Shown: positions 28,741 to 38,661, counted from the stretch's first letter. The stretch: 64,000 nucleotides of DNA from Paracoccus sp. (in: a-proteobacteria) (GCF_030538655.1 NZ_JAUNTO010000012.1:46697-110696); one strand, 5' to 3'. Numbers and translations are program-made. The notes: generated by a model from the sequence alone, not told the origin.

Positions 28741-29571
28741 ATGGCACATGCGAAGAACCACGATTACCACATCCTGCCGCCCTCGGTCTGGCCGTTCATG
28801 GGGGCTATTGCCGCGTTTCTGATGCTGTATGGCGCGGTCGGCTGGATGTCCACCGAGGATGTGCGCCTGATTGGCATCCCGGTCAACGGGCCGTGGCTGT
28901 TCCTGATCGGTCTGGTGGCGACGCTGTATGTCATGTTCGGCTGGTGGGCCGATGTGGTGCATGAAGGCGAAACCGGCGATCATACCCCGGTGGTGCGGAT
29001 CGGCCTGCAATACGGCTTTATCCTGTTTATCATCTCCGAGGTGATGTTCTTTGCGGCATGGTTCTGGAACTGGTTCAAGAACGTGCTGTATCCGATGGGG
29101 CCAATGTCGCCGATTCAGGATGGCGTCTGGCCGCCCGCCGGGATCGTGCCCTTTGATCCGTGGCATCTGCCGTTCATCAACACCGTGATCCTGCTGCTGT
29201 CGGGTGTCGCCGTGACCTGGGCGCACCATGCGCTGGTGCATGACAACGACCGCCAAACCACCATCCGCGGTTTGACCGTCGCCGTCATTCTGGGTGTCGC
29301 CTTCAGCATCCTTCAGGCTTATGAATACAGCCACGCCGCCTTTGGGCTGGCCGACACCGCCTATGCCAGCGGCTTTTATCTGGCGACCGGCTTTCACGGC
29401 TTTCACGTCATCGTCGGCACCATCTTTCTGCTGGTTTGCCTGATTCGTCTGATGAAAGGTCAGATGACCCAGAAACAGCACGTCGGGTTCGAGGCCGCTG
29501 CGTGGTATTGGCACTTTGTTGATGTGGTCTGGCTGTTCCTGTTCTTCTCGGTTTATGTCTGGGGCCGGTAA
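28741..29571 (+). CDS. ctaE: Cytochrome c oxidase subunit III
   Basis: Subunit III is a seven-helix membrane protein that binds lipids and stabilises proton uptake in the oxidase core. Recognisable parts are [36 protein letters not shown] with the conserved glutamate, [10 protein letters not shown] and [15 protein letters not shown] with paired histidines, ending with [14 protein letters not shown]. 276 residues is typical. A strong hairpin follows directly after the gene, which may separate it from surf1. Confidence 0.97.
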   Translation: MAHAKNHDYHILPPSVWPFMGAIAAFLMLYGAVGWMSTEDVRLIGIPVNGPWLFLIGLVATLYVMFGWWADVVHEGETGDHTPVVRIGLQYGFILFIISEVMFFAAWFWNWFKNVLYPMGPMSPIQDGVWPPAGIVPFDPWHLPFINTVILLLSGVAVTWAHHALVHDNDRQTTIRGLTVAVILGVAFSILQAYEYSHAAFGLADTAYASGFYLATGFHGFHVIVGTIFLLVCLIRLMKGQMTQKQHVGFEAAAWYWHFVDVVWLFLFFSVYVWGR

Positions 29572-29594
29572 GGCACCGCATCATCGCTGAAACG

Positions 29595-29621
29595 GGCGCG
29601 GGGCCAAATCCCGCGCCTTTT
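29595..29621 (+). terminator. Rho-independent terminator after ctaE
   Basis: GGCGCGGG, a seven-base loop, CCCGCGCC, then TTTT: a perfect eight-base GC stem with a short T-run. It lies between ctaE and surf1 and probably lowers read-through into surf1-thrC. Confidence 0.8.
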
Positions 29622-29637
29622 CATTGGGAACCCGACC

Positions 29638-30309
29638 ATGCGCCGTTATATCTTTCCCGTTCTTGTCGGCGTCATCGGCTGTGCCATCCTGATCACGCTT
29701 GGCGTCTGGCAATTGCAGCGTATGGCGTGGAAAGAGGCGATGCTGGCCGATATTCAGGCCAGCATTGACGCCGCGCCGGTGCCTTTGCCTGCCAGCCCCG
29801 ACCCGTCGATGAAATACCTGCCGGTGATGGTCAGCGGCACCACCACCGGGCAGGAAATCAACGTGCTGTCGGGCGACCGAGAACTGGGCGGCGGTTATCA
29901 GGTGGTGTCGGCCTTTGTCACCGATGACGGGCGGCGGATTATGGTGGACCGCGGTTTCGTGCCGCAGCAGGCGCGTCATCAGGATCGCCCGCCGGTGCAT
30001 CTGGCCGTTCGTGGCAACCTGCACTGGCCCGATGAAAAGGGCAGCGCGACGCCCGACCCGAACCTGACCGAAAACATCTGGTTCGCCCGCGATGTGCCCG
30101 CCATGGCCGCGCTGCTGGACACTGACCCCGTTCTGGTCGTCGCTGCCGCCGTTCAGGGCGACACGCAGGGCGTGCGCCCGATCCCCGTCGCCATCGAGGG
30201 AATTCCGAACAACCACCTGTCTTATGCCGTGCAATGGTTCCTGATCGCGGCCACATGGGCAGGGATGACAGGGGCGCTGATCTGGCGTATCAGACAGCGC
30301 ACTTATTAA
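29638..30309 (+). CDS. SURF1-family oxidase assembly protein
   Basis: SURF1 helps insert heme A into subunit I of the oxidase. The 223-residue protein has the two expected terminal membrane helices (FPVLVGVIGCAILITLGVWQLQRMAWK at the start, given here as the region of residues 5-30, and WFLIAATWAGMTGALIW at the end) with a periplasmic domain between. The family motifs GVWQLQR, VDRGFVP and NNHLSYAVQWF are all present. It sits after ctaE and a hairpin, then thrC follows 11 bases later. Confidence 0.95.
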   Translation: MRRYIFPVLVGVIGCAILITLGVWQLQRMAWKEAMLADIQASIDAAPVPLPASPDPSMKYLPVMVSGTTTGQEINVLSGDRELGGGYQVVSAFVTDDGRRIMVDRGFVPQQARHQDRPPVHLAVRGNLHWPDEKGSATPDPNLTENIWFARDVPAMAALLDTDPVLVVAAAVQGDTQGVRPIPVAIEGIPNNHLSYAVQWFLIAATWAGMTGALIWRIRQRTY

Positions 30310-30320
30310 AGGGAACGTGG

Positions 30321-31703
30321 ATGCGGTATGTTTCGACGCGGGGTCAGGCCCCGGTGCTGGATTTCGAACAGGCGATGCTGACCGGGCTGGCGCGCGACGG
30401 CGGCCTTTATCTGCCCGAGGCGGTGCCGGTGCTGGACGATCTGGCCGCCTTTGACGGGCTGTCGTATGAGAACGCCGCGTTTCGCATTCTGAAACCCTTT
30501 ACCGGCGACAGTTTTACCGATGACGAATTGCGCGGCGCCATCACCCGTGCCTATGCCGGTTTCGGCCATATTGCCCGCGCCCCGCTGACGCAGCTTGCGC
30601 CCGGTCATTTCCTGCTGGAACTGTTCCACGGCCCGACGCTGGCCTTCAAAGACTTTGCCATGCAGCTGATCGGGCAGTTGTTCCAGATCGCCCTGGCGCG
30701 GTCGGGTCAGCGCATCACCATCGTCGGCGCGACCAGCGGCGACACCGGGTCAGCGGCGATCGAGGCGTTCCGGGGCCTGCCCAATGTCGATGTGTTCATC
30801 CTGTTCCCGCATGGCCGCGTCAGCGAAGTGCAGCGTCGTCAGATGACCACGCCGCCGGATGCCAACGTCCACGCGCTGGCGCTGGACGGGCATTTCGATG
30901 ACTGTCAGGCGCGGCTGAAGGATCTGTTCAACGACCATGATTTCCGCGACAGCGTGGGTCTGGCTGGGGTGAACAGCATCAACTGGGGCCGGGTGCTGGC
31001 GCAGATCGTTTACTATGTCACGGCGGCGGTCAGCCTTGGTGCGCCGGGGCGGCAGGTGGATTTCACCGTCCCGACCGGCAATTTCGGCGACATCTTTGCC
31101 GGGTCCATCGCGCGGCAGATGGGCGTGCCAATCCGCCGCCTTGTGGTGGCGACGAACCAGAATGACATCCTGCACCGCGCTTTGACCACCGGCGATTATC
31201 GCACCGGCAGTGTCGAGCCGTCGATCAGCCCCTCGATGGATATTCAGGTCAGCAGCAACTTTGAACGTGCTCTGTATCTGGCCTATGGCGGTGACGCGGG
31301 CGCGATCCGTCAGCTGATGGATGAATTGAAAACCGGCGGGTTCAGCATCAGCCAGGGCGCGTTGCAGGCCCTGCGCGATCAATACGCCTCGGGCCGCGTG
31401 TCCGAGGATGAGACCCGCGCCATGATCCGCACGATCCGCGAGGAAACGGGGCAGGTGATCTGCCCGCATACCGCCGTCGGCGTCCATGTTGCGCGCCAGC
31501 ATATCGAACCCGGCGTGCCGATGGTGACGCTGGCCACCGCCCATGCGGCGAAATTCCCCGATGCGGTGCAGGATGCCATCGGCCTGCGCCCCGCACTGCC
31601 GCCGCATATGGCCGGGCTGTTCGATCTGCCCGAACGCGTGACACGGGTTGAAAATGACAATGACGCGCTTAAATCGCTGATCCTTGAACGGAGGACAGCT
31701 TGA
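30321..31703 (+). CDS. thrC: Threonine synthase
   Basis: ThrC is a PLP enzyme that makes threonine from O-phosphohomoserine. The start at 30321 (460 residues) is the second methionine of a longer open frame and is preceded by AAAGGGAA. The N-terminal part MRYVSTRGQAPVLDFEQAML and the PLP lysine in PTLAFKDFAMQLIGQL are typical, as are ATSGDTGSAAIEAFRG and NSINWGRVLAQIVYY. It overlaps the M16 peptidase gene by four bases; the ctaE-surf1-thrC-M16 order is common in Rhodobacterales. Confidence 0.97.
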   Translation: MRYVSTRGQAPVLDFEQAMLTGLARDGGLYLPEAVPVLDDLAAFDGLSYENAAFRILKPFTGDSFTDDELRGAITRAYAGFGHIARAPLTQLAPGHFLLELFHGPTLAFKDFAMQLIGQLFQIALARSGQRITIVGATSGDTGSAAIEAFRGLPNVDVFILFPHGRVSEVQRRQMTTPPDANVHALALDGHFDDCQARLKDLFNDHDFRDSVGLAGVNSINWGRVLAQIVYYVTAAVSLGAPGRQVDFTVPTGNFGDIFAGSIARQMGVPIRRLVVATNQNDILHRALTTGDYRTGSVEPSISPSMDIQVSSNFERALYLAYGGDAGAIRQLMDELKTGGFSISQGALQALRDQYASGRVSEDETRAMIRTIREETGQVICPHTAVGVHVARQHIEPGVPMVTLATAHAAKFPDAVQDAIGLRPALPPHMAGLFDLPERVTRVENDNDALKSLILERRTA

Positions 31704-32971
31704 CCGACCCATTCGTGCAGATTTCGACCCTTCCGAACGGCCTGCGTGTTGCGACCCGCACCATGCCGGGCCTGCATTCGGCCACCATCGGCATCTGGGT
31801 GAACGCCGGCGGCCGGGATGAGCGTGCCGAACAAAACGGCATCGCGCATTTTCTGGAACATATGGCCTTTAAAGGCACGCCCCGCCGCAGCGCCGTGCAG
31901 ATTGCCGAGGCAATCGAGGATGTGGGCGGTTACATCAACGCCTATACCTCGCGCGATGTGACCGCCTATTATGCGCGCGTGCTGGACAGTGACGTCGATC
32001 TGGCCTTTGACGTGATTTCCGACATCGTGCTGAATCCGCTGTTCGACGACCGCGAGATCGAGGTGGAACGCGGCGTGATCCTGCAAGAGATCGGGCAGGC
32101 GCTGGATACACCCGACGATGTGATCTTTGACTGGCTGCAAGAGGCCGCCTATCCGGCGCAGGCGATGGGTCGCACCATCCTTGGCCCGGCGTCCTGCGTG
32201 ACGCGGTTTGGTCGGGCCGATCTGTCGGGCTTTGTGGCCGAACATTATGGGCCGGGGCAGATGATCGTCGCAGCGGCGGGGGCGGTGGATCACGACCGCA
32301 TCGTCCGGCTGGCAGAGGCGGTCTTTGGCCATCTGCCCGCCATCAGCATCAGCACGCGCGAAGGTGCGCGCTGGCAGGGTGGCGAATTACGGCGGCAGAA
32401 AAAGCTGGAACAGGCGCATTTCGCGCTGGCGCTGGAGGGGCCGTCTTATCTGGATGCCGATTTCTACCCGGCGCAAATCTTTTCCAGCGCGCTTGGCGGC
32501 GGCATGTCCTCGCGCCTGTTCCAGAAGATCCGCGAGGAACGCGGGCTGTGCTATACCATCTTTGCGCAATCGGGCTTTCACGACGACACTGGTATGATGA
32601 CCATCTATGCGGGCACAGGCGGCGATCAGATCGCCGATCTGGCGAATCTGACCGTCGATGAAATCCGCCGCGCCGCCGATGACCTGTCCATGGCCGAGGT
32701 CGAACGCGCCAAGGCACAACTGCGCGCCGGGCTGTTGATGGGGCTGGAAAGCGCTTCGTCGCAGGCGGAACGGATGGCCCGGTCGCTGGCGATCTGGGGC
32801 CGCGTCCCCGACCCGGCCGAGGTGGCGCAACGCATTTCGACCGTGACGGTGCAGGATGTGCGGGCGCATGGTGAACGGCTGCTGGCAACGGCGCGTCCGG
32901 CGTTGGCCCTGTATGGCCCGGTGTCGCGCGCACCCGCCGTCGCCGCGCTGGCGGAGCGTCTGGCAGCGTGA
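31700..32971 (+). CDS. M16-family zinc peptidase (mitochondrial processing peptidase-like)
   Basis: A 423-residue pitrilysin-clan peptidase with the inverted zinc motif HxxEH as GIAHFLEHMAFKGTPRRS (about residue 55), plus the downstream glutamate in VERGVILQEI. The second half is the inactive M16 domain, with the glycine-rich ALGGGMSSRLFQKIREERGLCY that helps hold the peptide. Alphaproteobacterial members are the closest bacterial relatives of mitochondrial processing peptidase; the bacterial substrate is not known. It is coupled to thrC and to the acetyltransferase gene by overlaps. Confidence 0.93.
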   Translation: MTDPFVQISTLPNGLRVATRTMPGLHSATIGIWVNAGGRDERAEQNGIAHFLEHMAFKGTPRRSAVQIAEAIEDVGGYINAYTSRDVTAYYARVLDSDVDLAFDVISDIVLNPLFDDREIEVERGVILQEIGQALDTPDDVIFDWLQEAAYPAQAMGRTILGPASCVTRFGRADLSGFVAEHYGPGQMIVAAAGAVDHDRIVRLAEAVFGHLPAISISTREGARWQGGELRRQKKLEQAHFALALEGPSYLDADFYPAQIFSSALGGGMSSRLFQKIREERGLCYTIFAQSGFHDDTGMMTIYAGTGGDQIADLANLTVDEIRRAADDLSMAEVERAKAQLRAGLLMGLESASSQAERMARSLAIWGRVPDPAEVAQRISTVTVQDVRAHGERLLATARPALALYGPVSRAPAVAALAERLAA

Positions 32972-33552
32972 TGATCTGGCGGCGCACGTCGGTTCGGCTG
33001 GAAACCGAACGCATGATCCTGCGCCTGCCTGCTCATGCGGATTTCGTCGGCTGGAGCCGCCTGCGCGACACCAGCCGCGATTTCCTGACCCCGTGGGAAC
33101 CCGTCTGGTCGCCCGATCACCTGACCCGCCGCAGCTTTACCAACCGTGTCTATTGGGCCGCCCGTGCCGCCCGCAGCGGCAGCGCGCTGCCGCTGTTCCT
33201 GATCCGCCGCGATGGTGTTCTGTTGGGCGCGATCACGCTGGACAACATCCGCCGCGGTCCGGCGCAGTCTGGCACCGTCGGGTATTGGATCGGGGCACCT
33301 TTCGCGCGGCAGGGTTACATGCGCGAGGCGATTGGTGCGCTGGTCCATCACGCTTTCACACAGATGGACCTGTCGCGGATCGAGGCCGCCTGCCTGCCTG
33401 AAAACGCCGCCTCGCGCGGGGTGCTGGAACGGTCGGGTTTCAAATACGAAGGCGTGGCGCAAAGCTATCTTCAGATCAACGGGCGTTGGCGCAACCATGT
33501 GCTGTATGCCAACCTGCGCAGCGACCGGCGCGGGCGCACTGACGTGCGATAA
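32971..33552 (+). CDS. GNAT N-acetyltransferase, RimJ/RimL type
   Basis: About 193 residues from the ATG at 32971 (a GTG three bases earlier is possible). The N-terminal LETERMILRLPAHADFVGWSRLRD and the acetyl-CoA loop region GYWIGAPFARQGYMREAIGAL, followed by IEAACLPENAASRGVLERSGF, are typical of RimJ-like enzymes, which acetylate protein N-termini such as that of ribosomal protein S5, or other amines. The target is not evident. It overlaps the M16 gene. Confidence 0.9.
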   Translation: MIWRRTSVRLETERMILRLPAHADFVGWSRLRDTSRDFLTPWEPVWSPDHLTRRSFTNRVYWAARAARSGSALPLFLIRRDGVLLGAITLDNIRRGPAQSGTVGYWIGAPFARQGYMREAIGALVHHAFTQMDLSRIEAACLPENAASRGVLERSGFKYEGVAQSYLQINGRWRNHVLYANLRSDRRGRTDVR

Positions 33553-33578
33553 GCAAGGGCCGCCCCCGCAGCACGCTG

Positions 33579-34406
33579 TCAGCCCGGCACCGGGCGGTGT
33601 GTGCCCAGAAACGGGCCGTCGCCCGCATCCTGAATCCGGGCCTGTGCATGGGCGATGTCTTCGCGGATGACCGACATTTGCCAGGCGGTGGCGTGGATCA
33701 TGCTGCTGTCGCTTTCGGCGATGGCGACATGGCCGGGCCAGAACAACAGATCGCCGCGCCGGATCGTGTCGGTCGGCGCAAAGGCGGCACGTTGCAGATC
33801 GCTGTCGCCGGGGCAGGGGATGTCGGCTGCCGTCAGCGCCGCCTGCACCAGACCGGAACAGTCGATCCCCCAATCGCTGTTGCCGCCCCACAGATAGGGG
33901 GTGCCGATCATCCGTTCGGCAATGGCGACCGGATCAGCGGCGGGATGGTTTGCGATATGCTGCACCGGCACCCAGCCCCCGGTCGCCAGCCGGGCAAAGT
34001 TGTTTTCGGTGGCCGTGACAGACAGGCGTGCACCGATGGACAGGGCATGTAGCTGATGGGTTTTCATGTCGGGTTCGGGGTAAACATGGGTCGCGGGGGC
34101 GCGGACGCGATGCGTGATCGCTGCGGCCGGATCGCTCAGCCCGCCGCTGCGCAGCCAGCCGCAATAGCCGTCCAGCGCCGCGCGGACAAAGGACCAGCCG
34201 TCGCGATCCTCGATCACGGTCAGGTCGGCCCCGAAGTTCAGCTGCCGGTCACGCGTGCCGCCGGGGGTGCGGCACAGGTCGGCCAGCGGCACGGCCAGCC
34301 GGGCGGGACGGCCTGCGGTGATGGTGGGGCGGGGGGCGCGGTCCTGCCAGCCCTCTAGCACGGTGCGGTCAGTGGCGGGGGTCAGGCGGCGATCCGGCGT
34401 CATCAC
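33579..34406 (-). CDS. NlpC/P60-family cell-wall peptidase with SH3-like N-terminus
   Basis: 275 residues. The C-terminal NlpC/P60 domain has the catalytic cysteine in GGNSDWGIDCSGLVQAAL (about residue 178), the histidine in WPGHVAIA and a further polar residue near MIHATAW. The N-terminal part (about residues 30-140) has two SH3b-like segments (DRDGWSFVRAALDGYCGWLRS and ARLATGGWVPVQHI). No signal peptide is seen. Such enzymes cut gamma-D-Glu-meso-DAP bonds in wall fragments; a cytoplasmic place would fit peptide recycling next to the aminopeptidase it overlaps by four bases. Confidence 0.88.
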   Translation of the reverse strand: MMTPDRRLTPATDRTVLEGWQDRAPRPTITAGRPARLAVPLADLCRTPGGTRDRQLNFGADLTVIEDRDGWSFVRAALDGYCGWLRSGGLSDPAAAITHRVRAPATHVYPEPDMKTHQLHALSIGARLSVTATENNFARLATGGWVPVQHIANHPAADPVAIAERMIGTPYLWGGNSDWGIDCSGLVQAALTAADIPCPGDSDLQRAAFAPTDTIRRGDLLFWPGHVAIAESDSSMIHATAWQMSVIREDIAHAQARIQDAGDGPFLGTHRPVPG

Positions 34407-35785
34407 AGCACCTGCGGCAGTGCGGCCAGAATGGCGCGCGCGCCTTGGCCGACGCCGCCCTTGGGGCGGCCTGGCGCGGCAGTGGGTTGCCAGCCGTAAA
34501 TGTCGAAATGCGCGTATCGTTTCGCCCCCCCGGCAAAGCGGCGCAGGAACAGCGCGGCGGTGATCGACCCGGCCATGCCGCCTGATGGCGCGTTGTCCAG
34601 ATCGGCAATACCGGGTTCGATCAGGGATTCGTAGGGTTCCCAGAACGGCATCCGCCAGATCGGGTCGGCCACCGTCACCGAGGCGCGCGCCAGTGCCGCA
34701 GACAGCGCATCATCATCGCAATAAAACGGCGGGATGTCGGGGCCAAGCGCCACCCGCGCCGCCCCGGTCAGCGTTGCCATCGAGATCATCAGATCGGGGC
34801 GTTCCTCGGCGCCAAAGGCCAGCGCGTCGGCCAGCACCAGCCGCCCTTCGGCATCGGTGTTGTTCACCTCGACCGTCAGTCCCTTGCGGCTGCGCAGGAT
34901 GTCACCGGGGCGGATCGCATTGCCCGACACGGCGTTTTCCACCGCCGGGATCAGCACCCGCAGATTCATCTGCCGCGTCGCGCCGGTATCGGCCAGCATC
35001 TGCGCCAGCCCCAGCACGGTGGCCGCGCCGCCCATGTCCTTTTTCATCAGCCCCATCGAGGCACCGGGTTTCAGGTTCAGCCCGCCGGTGTCAAAACACA
35101 CGCCCTTGCCGACCAGGGTCACTGCCGGGCCGCTGCCGCCCAGCCGCAGGTCGATCAGGCGTGGCGCGCGGTCGGGGGCGGCGGCACGACCGACGGCGTG
35201 GATCATCGGGAAACCCGCCTCAAGCAGCGCGTCGCCGGTGGTCACGCTGATTGCGGCCCCGATGCGGCGGGCCAGATCGGCGGCGGCATCGGCCAGATCC
35301 GCCGGTCCCATATCGGCGGCGGGGGTGTTAATCAGGTCGCGGGTCAGAAACTCGCCCGCCGCGATGGCCTGCGCCTGTGCGGCATCCACACCGTCTGGTG
35401 CGACCAGGCGGGCACGGGGCGCGGAAGAACCAGCATAGCGATCAAAGCGATACGCCGCCAGCAGCCAGCCAAGCGCCGCCTGATCGGGGTCAACCCCGCC
35501 CGGCAGATCGCCGGCCAGATACCAGTCGCCCGGCGGCAATGTCTCGGCCGCGCGGGCCAGCGCAAATCGCCCGCGCCCGGCCCGCGCCGGATCGCCAAGG
35601 CCGAACAGCGCCCCGCGTAACCCGCCGTTGCCATCCGGCAGCAGGCAGAGTTCGCCCGCCCTGGCCGTGAAACCCGCCGCCGCAGGCCAGTTGCCCGCAT
35701 TTGCGGGCAGCGGCCCGTCCTTGACCACCAGCCACAGCGGGCGGGCATCGGGTGAGGGCGGGGCAAAGGCGGGGCTGGCGGTCAT
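34403..35785 (-). CDS. M17 leucyl aminopeptidase-family protein
   Basis: The start at 35785 gives 460 residues. The two-metal site of the M17 family is complete: lysine and aspartate in VGKGVCFDTGGLNLKP, aspartate in MKKDMGGAATVLG, and the DAE pair in NTDAEGRLVLADAL. The N-terminal domain is of the shorter, alphaproteobacterial kind. The enzyme removes N-terminal residues from peptides in the cytoplasm. It overlaps the NlpC/P60 gene, so wall-peptide cleavage and peptide breakdown are probably linked. Confidence 0.93.
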   Translation of the reverse strand: MTASPAFAPPSPDARPLWLVVKDGPLPANAGNWPAAAGFTARAGELCLLPDGNGGLRGALFGLGDPARAGRGRFALARAAETLPPGDWYLAGDLPGGVDPDQAALGWLLAAYRFDRYAGSSAPRARLVAPDGVDAAQAQAIAAGEFLTRDLINTPAADMGPADLADAAADLARRIGAAISVTTGDALLEAGFPMIHAVGRAAAPDRAPRLIDLRLGGSGPAVTLVGKGVCFDTGGLNLKPGASMGLMKKDMGGAATVLGLAQMLADTGATRQMNLRVLIPAVENAVSGNAIRPGDILRSRKGLTVEVNNTDAEGRLVLADALAFGAEERPDLMISMATLTGAARVALGPDIPPFYCDDDALSAALARASVTVADPIWRMPFWEPYESLIEPGIADLDNAPSGGMAGSITAALFLRRFAGGAKRYAHFDIYGWQPTAAPGRPKGGVGQGARAILAALPQVL

Positions 35786-35852
35786 GCAATCCTCGGCAGG
35801 TGAAAACCATGCCAGATTAGCCATGTGCCGCCTTGCCTGCCAGCCCGTTGCG

Positions 35853-36230
35853 TCAGGCGAAATCGGCGCTGTCCCAGATTTGTGTCAGCGATCGGTTGCC
35901 GACCCGCATCAGCCGCGCCCGCACGGCGGACAACGCACCCGCATCACGTCGTTCCGCGCAGCCTGCCAGATCGGCGGCCACCCCCGCCAGCGAGGTCAGC
36001 CCCACCTGCCATGCCAGCCGTGACAGCCGGTCGGCCTGGGCTATGATATCGGCCAGATCGTCGCGGCCCACAGCATCGTCTATGGCGGTCAGCGCGGTTG
36101 CCAGCTGTTCCAGCGCAAGGCCGATAACGGTCTGTGCCGCCACCTCGCCCAGTTCGTTCACGATGTCGCCCACACGCCGCGCATCCACGCGCACAGGTTC
36201 GTTTACGGCCAAAGCCGTGACATGAGCCAT
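35853..36230 (-). CDS. Helical protein of unknown function
   Basis: 125 residues, almost all predicted helix. Readable parts are VDARRVGDIVNELGEVAAQTV, LEQLATALTAIDDAV and a C-terminal RLMRVGNRSLTQIWDSADF, which is a phrase I have seen in short hypothetical proteins of Rhodobacterales. It resembles a four-helix phosphotransfer (HPt) fold in layout but has no histidine in a HxxKG setting, so I do not call it one. It faces carbonic anhydrase divergently across about 150 bases. Confidence 0.65.
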   Translation of the reverse strand: MAHVTALAVNEPVRVDARRVGDIVNELGEVAAQTVIGLALEQLATALTAIDDAVGRDDLADIIAQADRLSRLAWQVGLTSLAGVAADLAGCAERRDAGALSAVRARLMRVGNRSLTQIWDSADFA

Positions 36231-36378
36231 TGCCCACCTCCAACAAAATCAGTGTCCCCACACGTCTGGGCAACATGGCGCGAAAGCGTGAAAAAAGGCT
36301 TATCCGCACACGCATAAGTCTTTTGAATTTTCAGCGAATGATGCCTATTGGTTGGCGCATAACCGATGAGAGATCGCC

Positions 36379-37023
36379 ATGCCCCTGACCCGCCCTTTGC
36401 CGAAATACCTTGTCCAGCGTTATCAGGGCTGGAAAGCCACCGCCTATGCGGAAAACCGGGCATGGTTCCGGCGACTGGCGCATGACGGTCAGCGGCCGCG
36501 GGCGATGATTGTGTCGTGCTGCGATTCACGGGTGCATGTCAGCAGCATCTTTGGCGCGGATTCGGGCGAGTTTTTCATCCACCGCAATATCGCCAACCTT
36601 GTTCCCGGCTATGCGCCGGATGGGGAACAGCATGGCACATCGGCGGCGGTGGAATATGCGGTGCGCACGCTGCGGGTGGCGCATGTGATCGTGCTGGGGC
36701 ACACGCAATGCGGCGGTGTTGCCGGGTGTCATGCCATGTGCAGCGGTCATGCGCCTGAACTGGAGGAACGCACCAGCTTTGTCGGGCGCTGGATGGATAT
36801 TCTGCGCCCCGGCTATGAACGGGTGCGCGACCTGCCCCCCGAACAGCAGGTTGGCGCGCTGGAACAACAGGCGGTGCTGATCTCGGTCGAAAACCTGATG
36901 ACCTTCCCCTTTGTCCGCGAGGCGGTCGAGCAAGAGGAACTGACCCTGCACGGGCTGGTGCATGATATCGCCGAAGGCGTGCTGTGGCAGGCGGATGAAA
37001 AGGGCGAGTTTCATCCGCTGTAA
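36379..37023 (+). CDS. Beta-class carbonic anhydrase
   Basis: A 214-residue zinc enzyme that interconverts CO2 and bicarbonate. Zinc ligands and the catalytic Asp/Arg pair are visible: IVSCCDSRVHVSSIFGAD (about residue 43) and VLGHTQCGGVAGC (about residue 108). The dimer-forming N-terminal helix and the final helix are present. Monocistronic; convergent with the DUF4139 gene, with only six bases between the stops and no terminator. Confidence 0.95.
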   Translation: MPLTRPLPKYLVQRYQGWKATAYAENRAWFRRLAHDGQRPRAMIVSCCDSRVHVSSIFGADSGEFFIHRNIANLVPGYAPDGEQHGTSAAVEYAVRTLRVAHVIVLGHTQCGGVAGCHAMCSGHAPELEERTSFVGRWMDILRPGYERVRDLPPEQQVGALEQQAVLISVENLMTFPFVREAVEQEELTLHGLVHDIAEGVLWQADEKGEFHPL

Positions 37024-37029
37024 GGGCGC

Positions 37030-38661
37030 TTACCAGCCGCGCAGCAGGATATTGCCCTCGGGCCAGGTCAGGTCGGTTTGCACCGTCACCTGACGGGTTT
37101 CGCCGGGGGCGATGTCGAAGCGCCAGATCAGCACGCCGCGCTTGCCCTCGGGGTCGGTTTCGCTGGGGGTCGGGTCGGCGGACCATGACAGCCGCAGCGA
37201 TTCCTGTTCCGACACAGGAACCCGATCCACCAGCCGCAGCGGCCACGCCGTGTCGGTCAGGTTTTCCACCCGCAGGATGGCAGTTTCAGTTTCGGTGTTT
37301 GACCGCCGGATCAGGCCACTGCTGCCTTCGCTGCGATCCGGCAGGCGGCGTTCGATTTTCAACCCGTCAATCGGGCCAAAGCCCAGATGCAGCCTGTCCC
37401 CGGCTGCCAGCAGATCCAGATGCGTCTGCCCGGTCAGCGTGCCGTCGGCAAACAGCGTCGCCGGACCGGGCAGGATCGGTGCGCCGCTGTCATTGACGGC
37501 CTCGACGGTCAGATAGGCGCTGCTGTCGTAACGCGGGGCGGCCTCGGCATAGATCTCGGGCGTCGTCAGCGAGGATTGATCCAGCGTCAGGCGCAGCGCA
37601 TCTGCGCCGTCGCGGATGGTGACGGGGGCAGGCATATCATAGGCGACGGTCAGCCCCAGATCGACCTTGCGCGCGCGATAGCCCATTGCGGCAGGTTCGG
37701 GTGCGGCCAGCGCCTCGGGCATGGTCATCTCCATATCCATGCTGCGGCCCATGGGTTGCATCGGTGGTTCGGCCTCGGTGCGGACGATTTCGGGCGCGAC
37801 CTCGGTTGCCTGGGACTGGCCGCCGGGGCGGGCGGTGGACAGGCGCAGGGCGACATCCGTCCAGTCCTCGCCGGTGGATTGCGACACCAGCGCGCCGCGC
37901 ACAAGGATCAGGCTGTTGGCCGCGCGGTCCAGCCGCAGGTCATAGACCGGCTGCCACGACGCCTGCGGGCTGTCGTGGCTGATGCGCAGCGTGGCAGGGG
38001 TTGCGGTGATCTGCACATCCAGCACCAGCGCCGGGCCGATCAGCGGCGATTCGGTCAGGGTGTTCAGCCGGGCGCGGGCGGCGTCCAGCGCGCGTTGATC
38101 GTTGTCACGCCCGGTTTCGGCATCACGGGCGGCGTTTTCGGCCCAGATCGCCTGCCGCCGCACCGTAAGGATCTGCGCCTGCACCGTGCTGGCCAAGGCC
38201 GCCACATCGCCCGCCGCAGCGCCTTCGGATTTGGCCAGATCGCGCAGGAAAGCGATGGTGTCCTCGGCCGTCTGCGCCTCGGCCCGGATGGCGGCGGTGG
38301 CGGCGTCGCGGTCGCGCAAGGCTTTTTCCAGGCGGTCCACCTCGGCCCTGGCCTCGGTCATGTCCGGGGTTTCGGGGCGGTCGTCCGGGGTGGCGCGGCT
38401 GTGTTGCAGGTTGAGCGAAGCGACCGTCGCCCCGTCAGCCTGAATGCGCAGGCTGGCGGCGTCGATGCCTGCGGGCAGACCGGGCAGGATCAACTGATGC
38501 TGCCCCGCAGGCGCGTCGATCACCGCCTCGCGCGTGATGGTAGCGCCTTGGGAATGCAGCAAAATATCGCTGATGCGGGCCTGTGCCCGAATCACATCGG
38601 CCAGCGCGGGCAGGCTGGTCAGGGCGGTGGTGGCGGCGAAAAGGGCGGCGAGGCGGGTCAT
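37030..38661 (-). CDS. Mucoidy inhibitor MuiA-like protein (DUF4139)
   Basis: A secreted 543-residue protein: signal peptide (LAALFAATTALTSLPALA), an N-terminal DUF4140 beta domain (ITREAVIDAPAGQHQLILPGLP), a coiled coil (about residues 85-190, EARAEVDRLEKALRDRDAAT), and a C-terminal DUF4139 beta-sandwich region containing SWQPVYDLRLD and EDWTDVALRLSTARP. Family members are widespread in bacteria and animals with little known function beyond the old mucoidy link. A methionine-rich spacer (about residues 325-345) is unusual. Confidence 0.85.
   Translation of the reverse strand: MTRLAALFAATTALTSLPALADVIRAQARISDILLHSQGATITREAVIDAPAGQHQLILPGLPAGIDAASLRIQADGATVASLNLQHSRATPDDRPETPDMTEARAEVDRLEKALRDRDAATAAIRAEAQTAEDTIAFLRDLAKSEGAAAGDVAALASTVQAQILTVRRQAIWAENAARDAETGRDNDQRALDAARARLNTLTESPLIGPALVLDVQITATPATLRISHDSPQASWQPVYDLRLDRAANSLILVRGALVSQSTGEDWTDVALRLSTARPGGQSQATEVAPEIVRTEAEPPMQPMGRSMDMEMTMPEALAAPEPAAMGYRARKVDLGLTVAYDMPAPVTIRDGADALRLTLDQSSLTTPEIYAEAAPRYDSSAYLTVEAVNDSGAPILPGPATLFADGTLTGQTHLDLLAAGDRLHLGFGPIDGLKIERRLPDRSEGSSGLIRRSNTETETAILRVENLTDTAWPLRLVDRVPVSEQESLRLSWSADPTPSETDPEGKRGVLIWRFDIAPGETRQVTVQTDLTWPEGNILLRGW

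Noticed and set aside
32626-33891. 421-codon minus-strand frame
   Set aside because: Antisense of the M16 peptidase and acetyltransferase genes; no motif.
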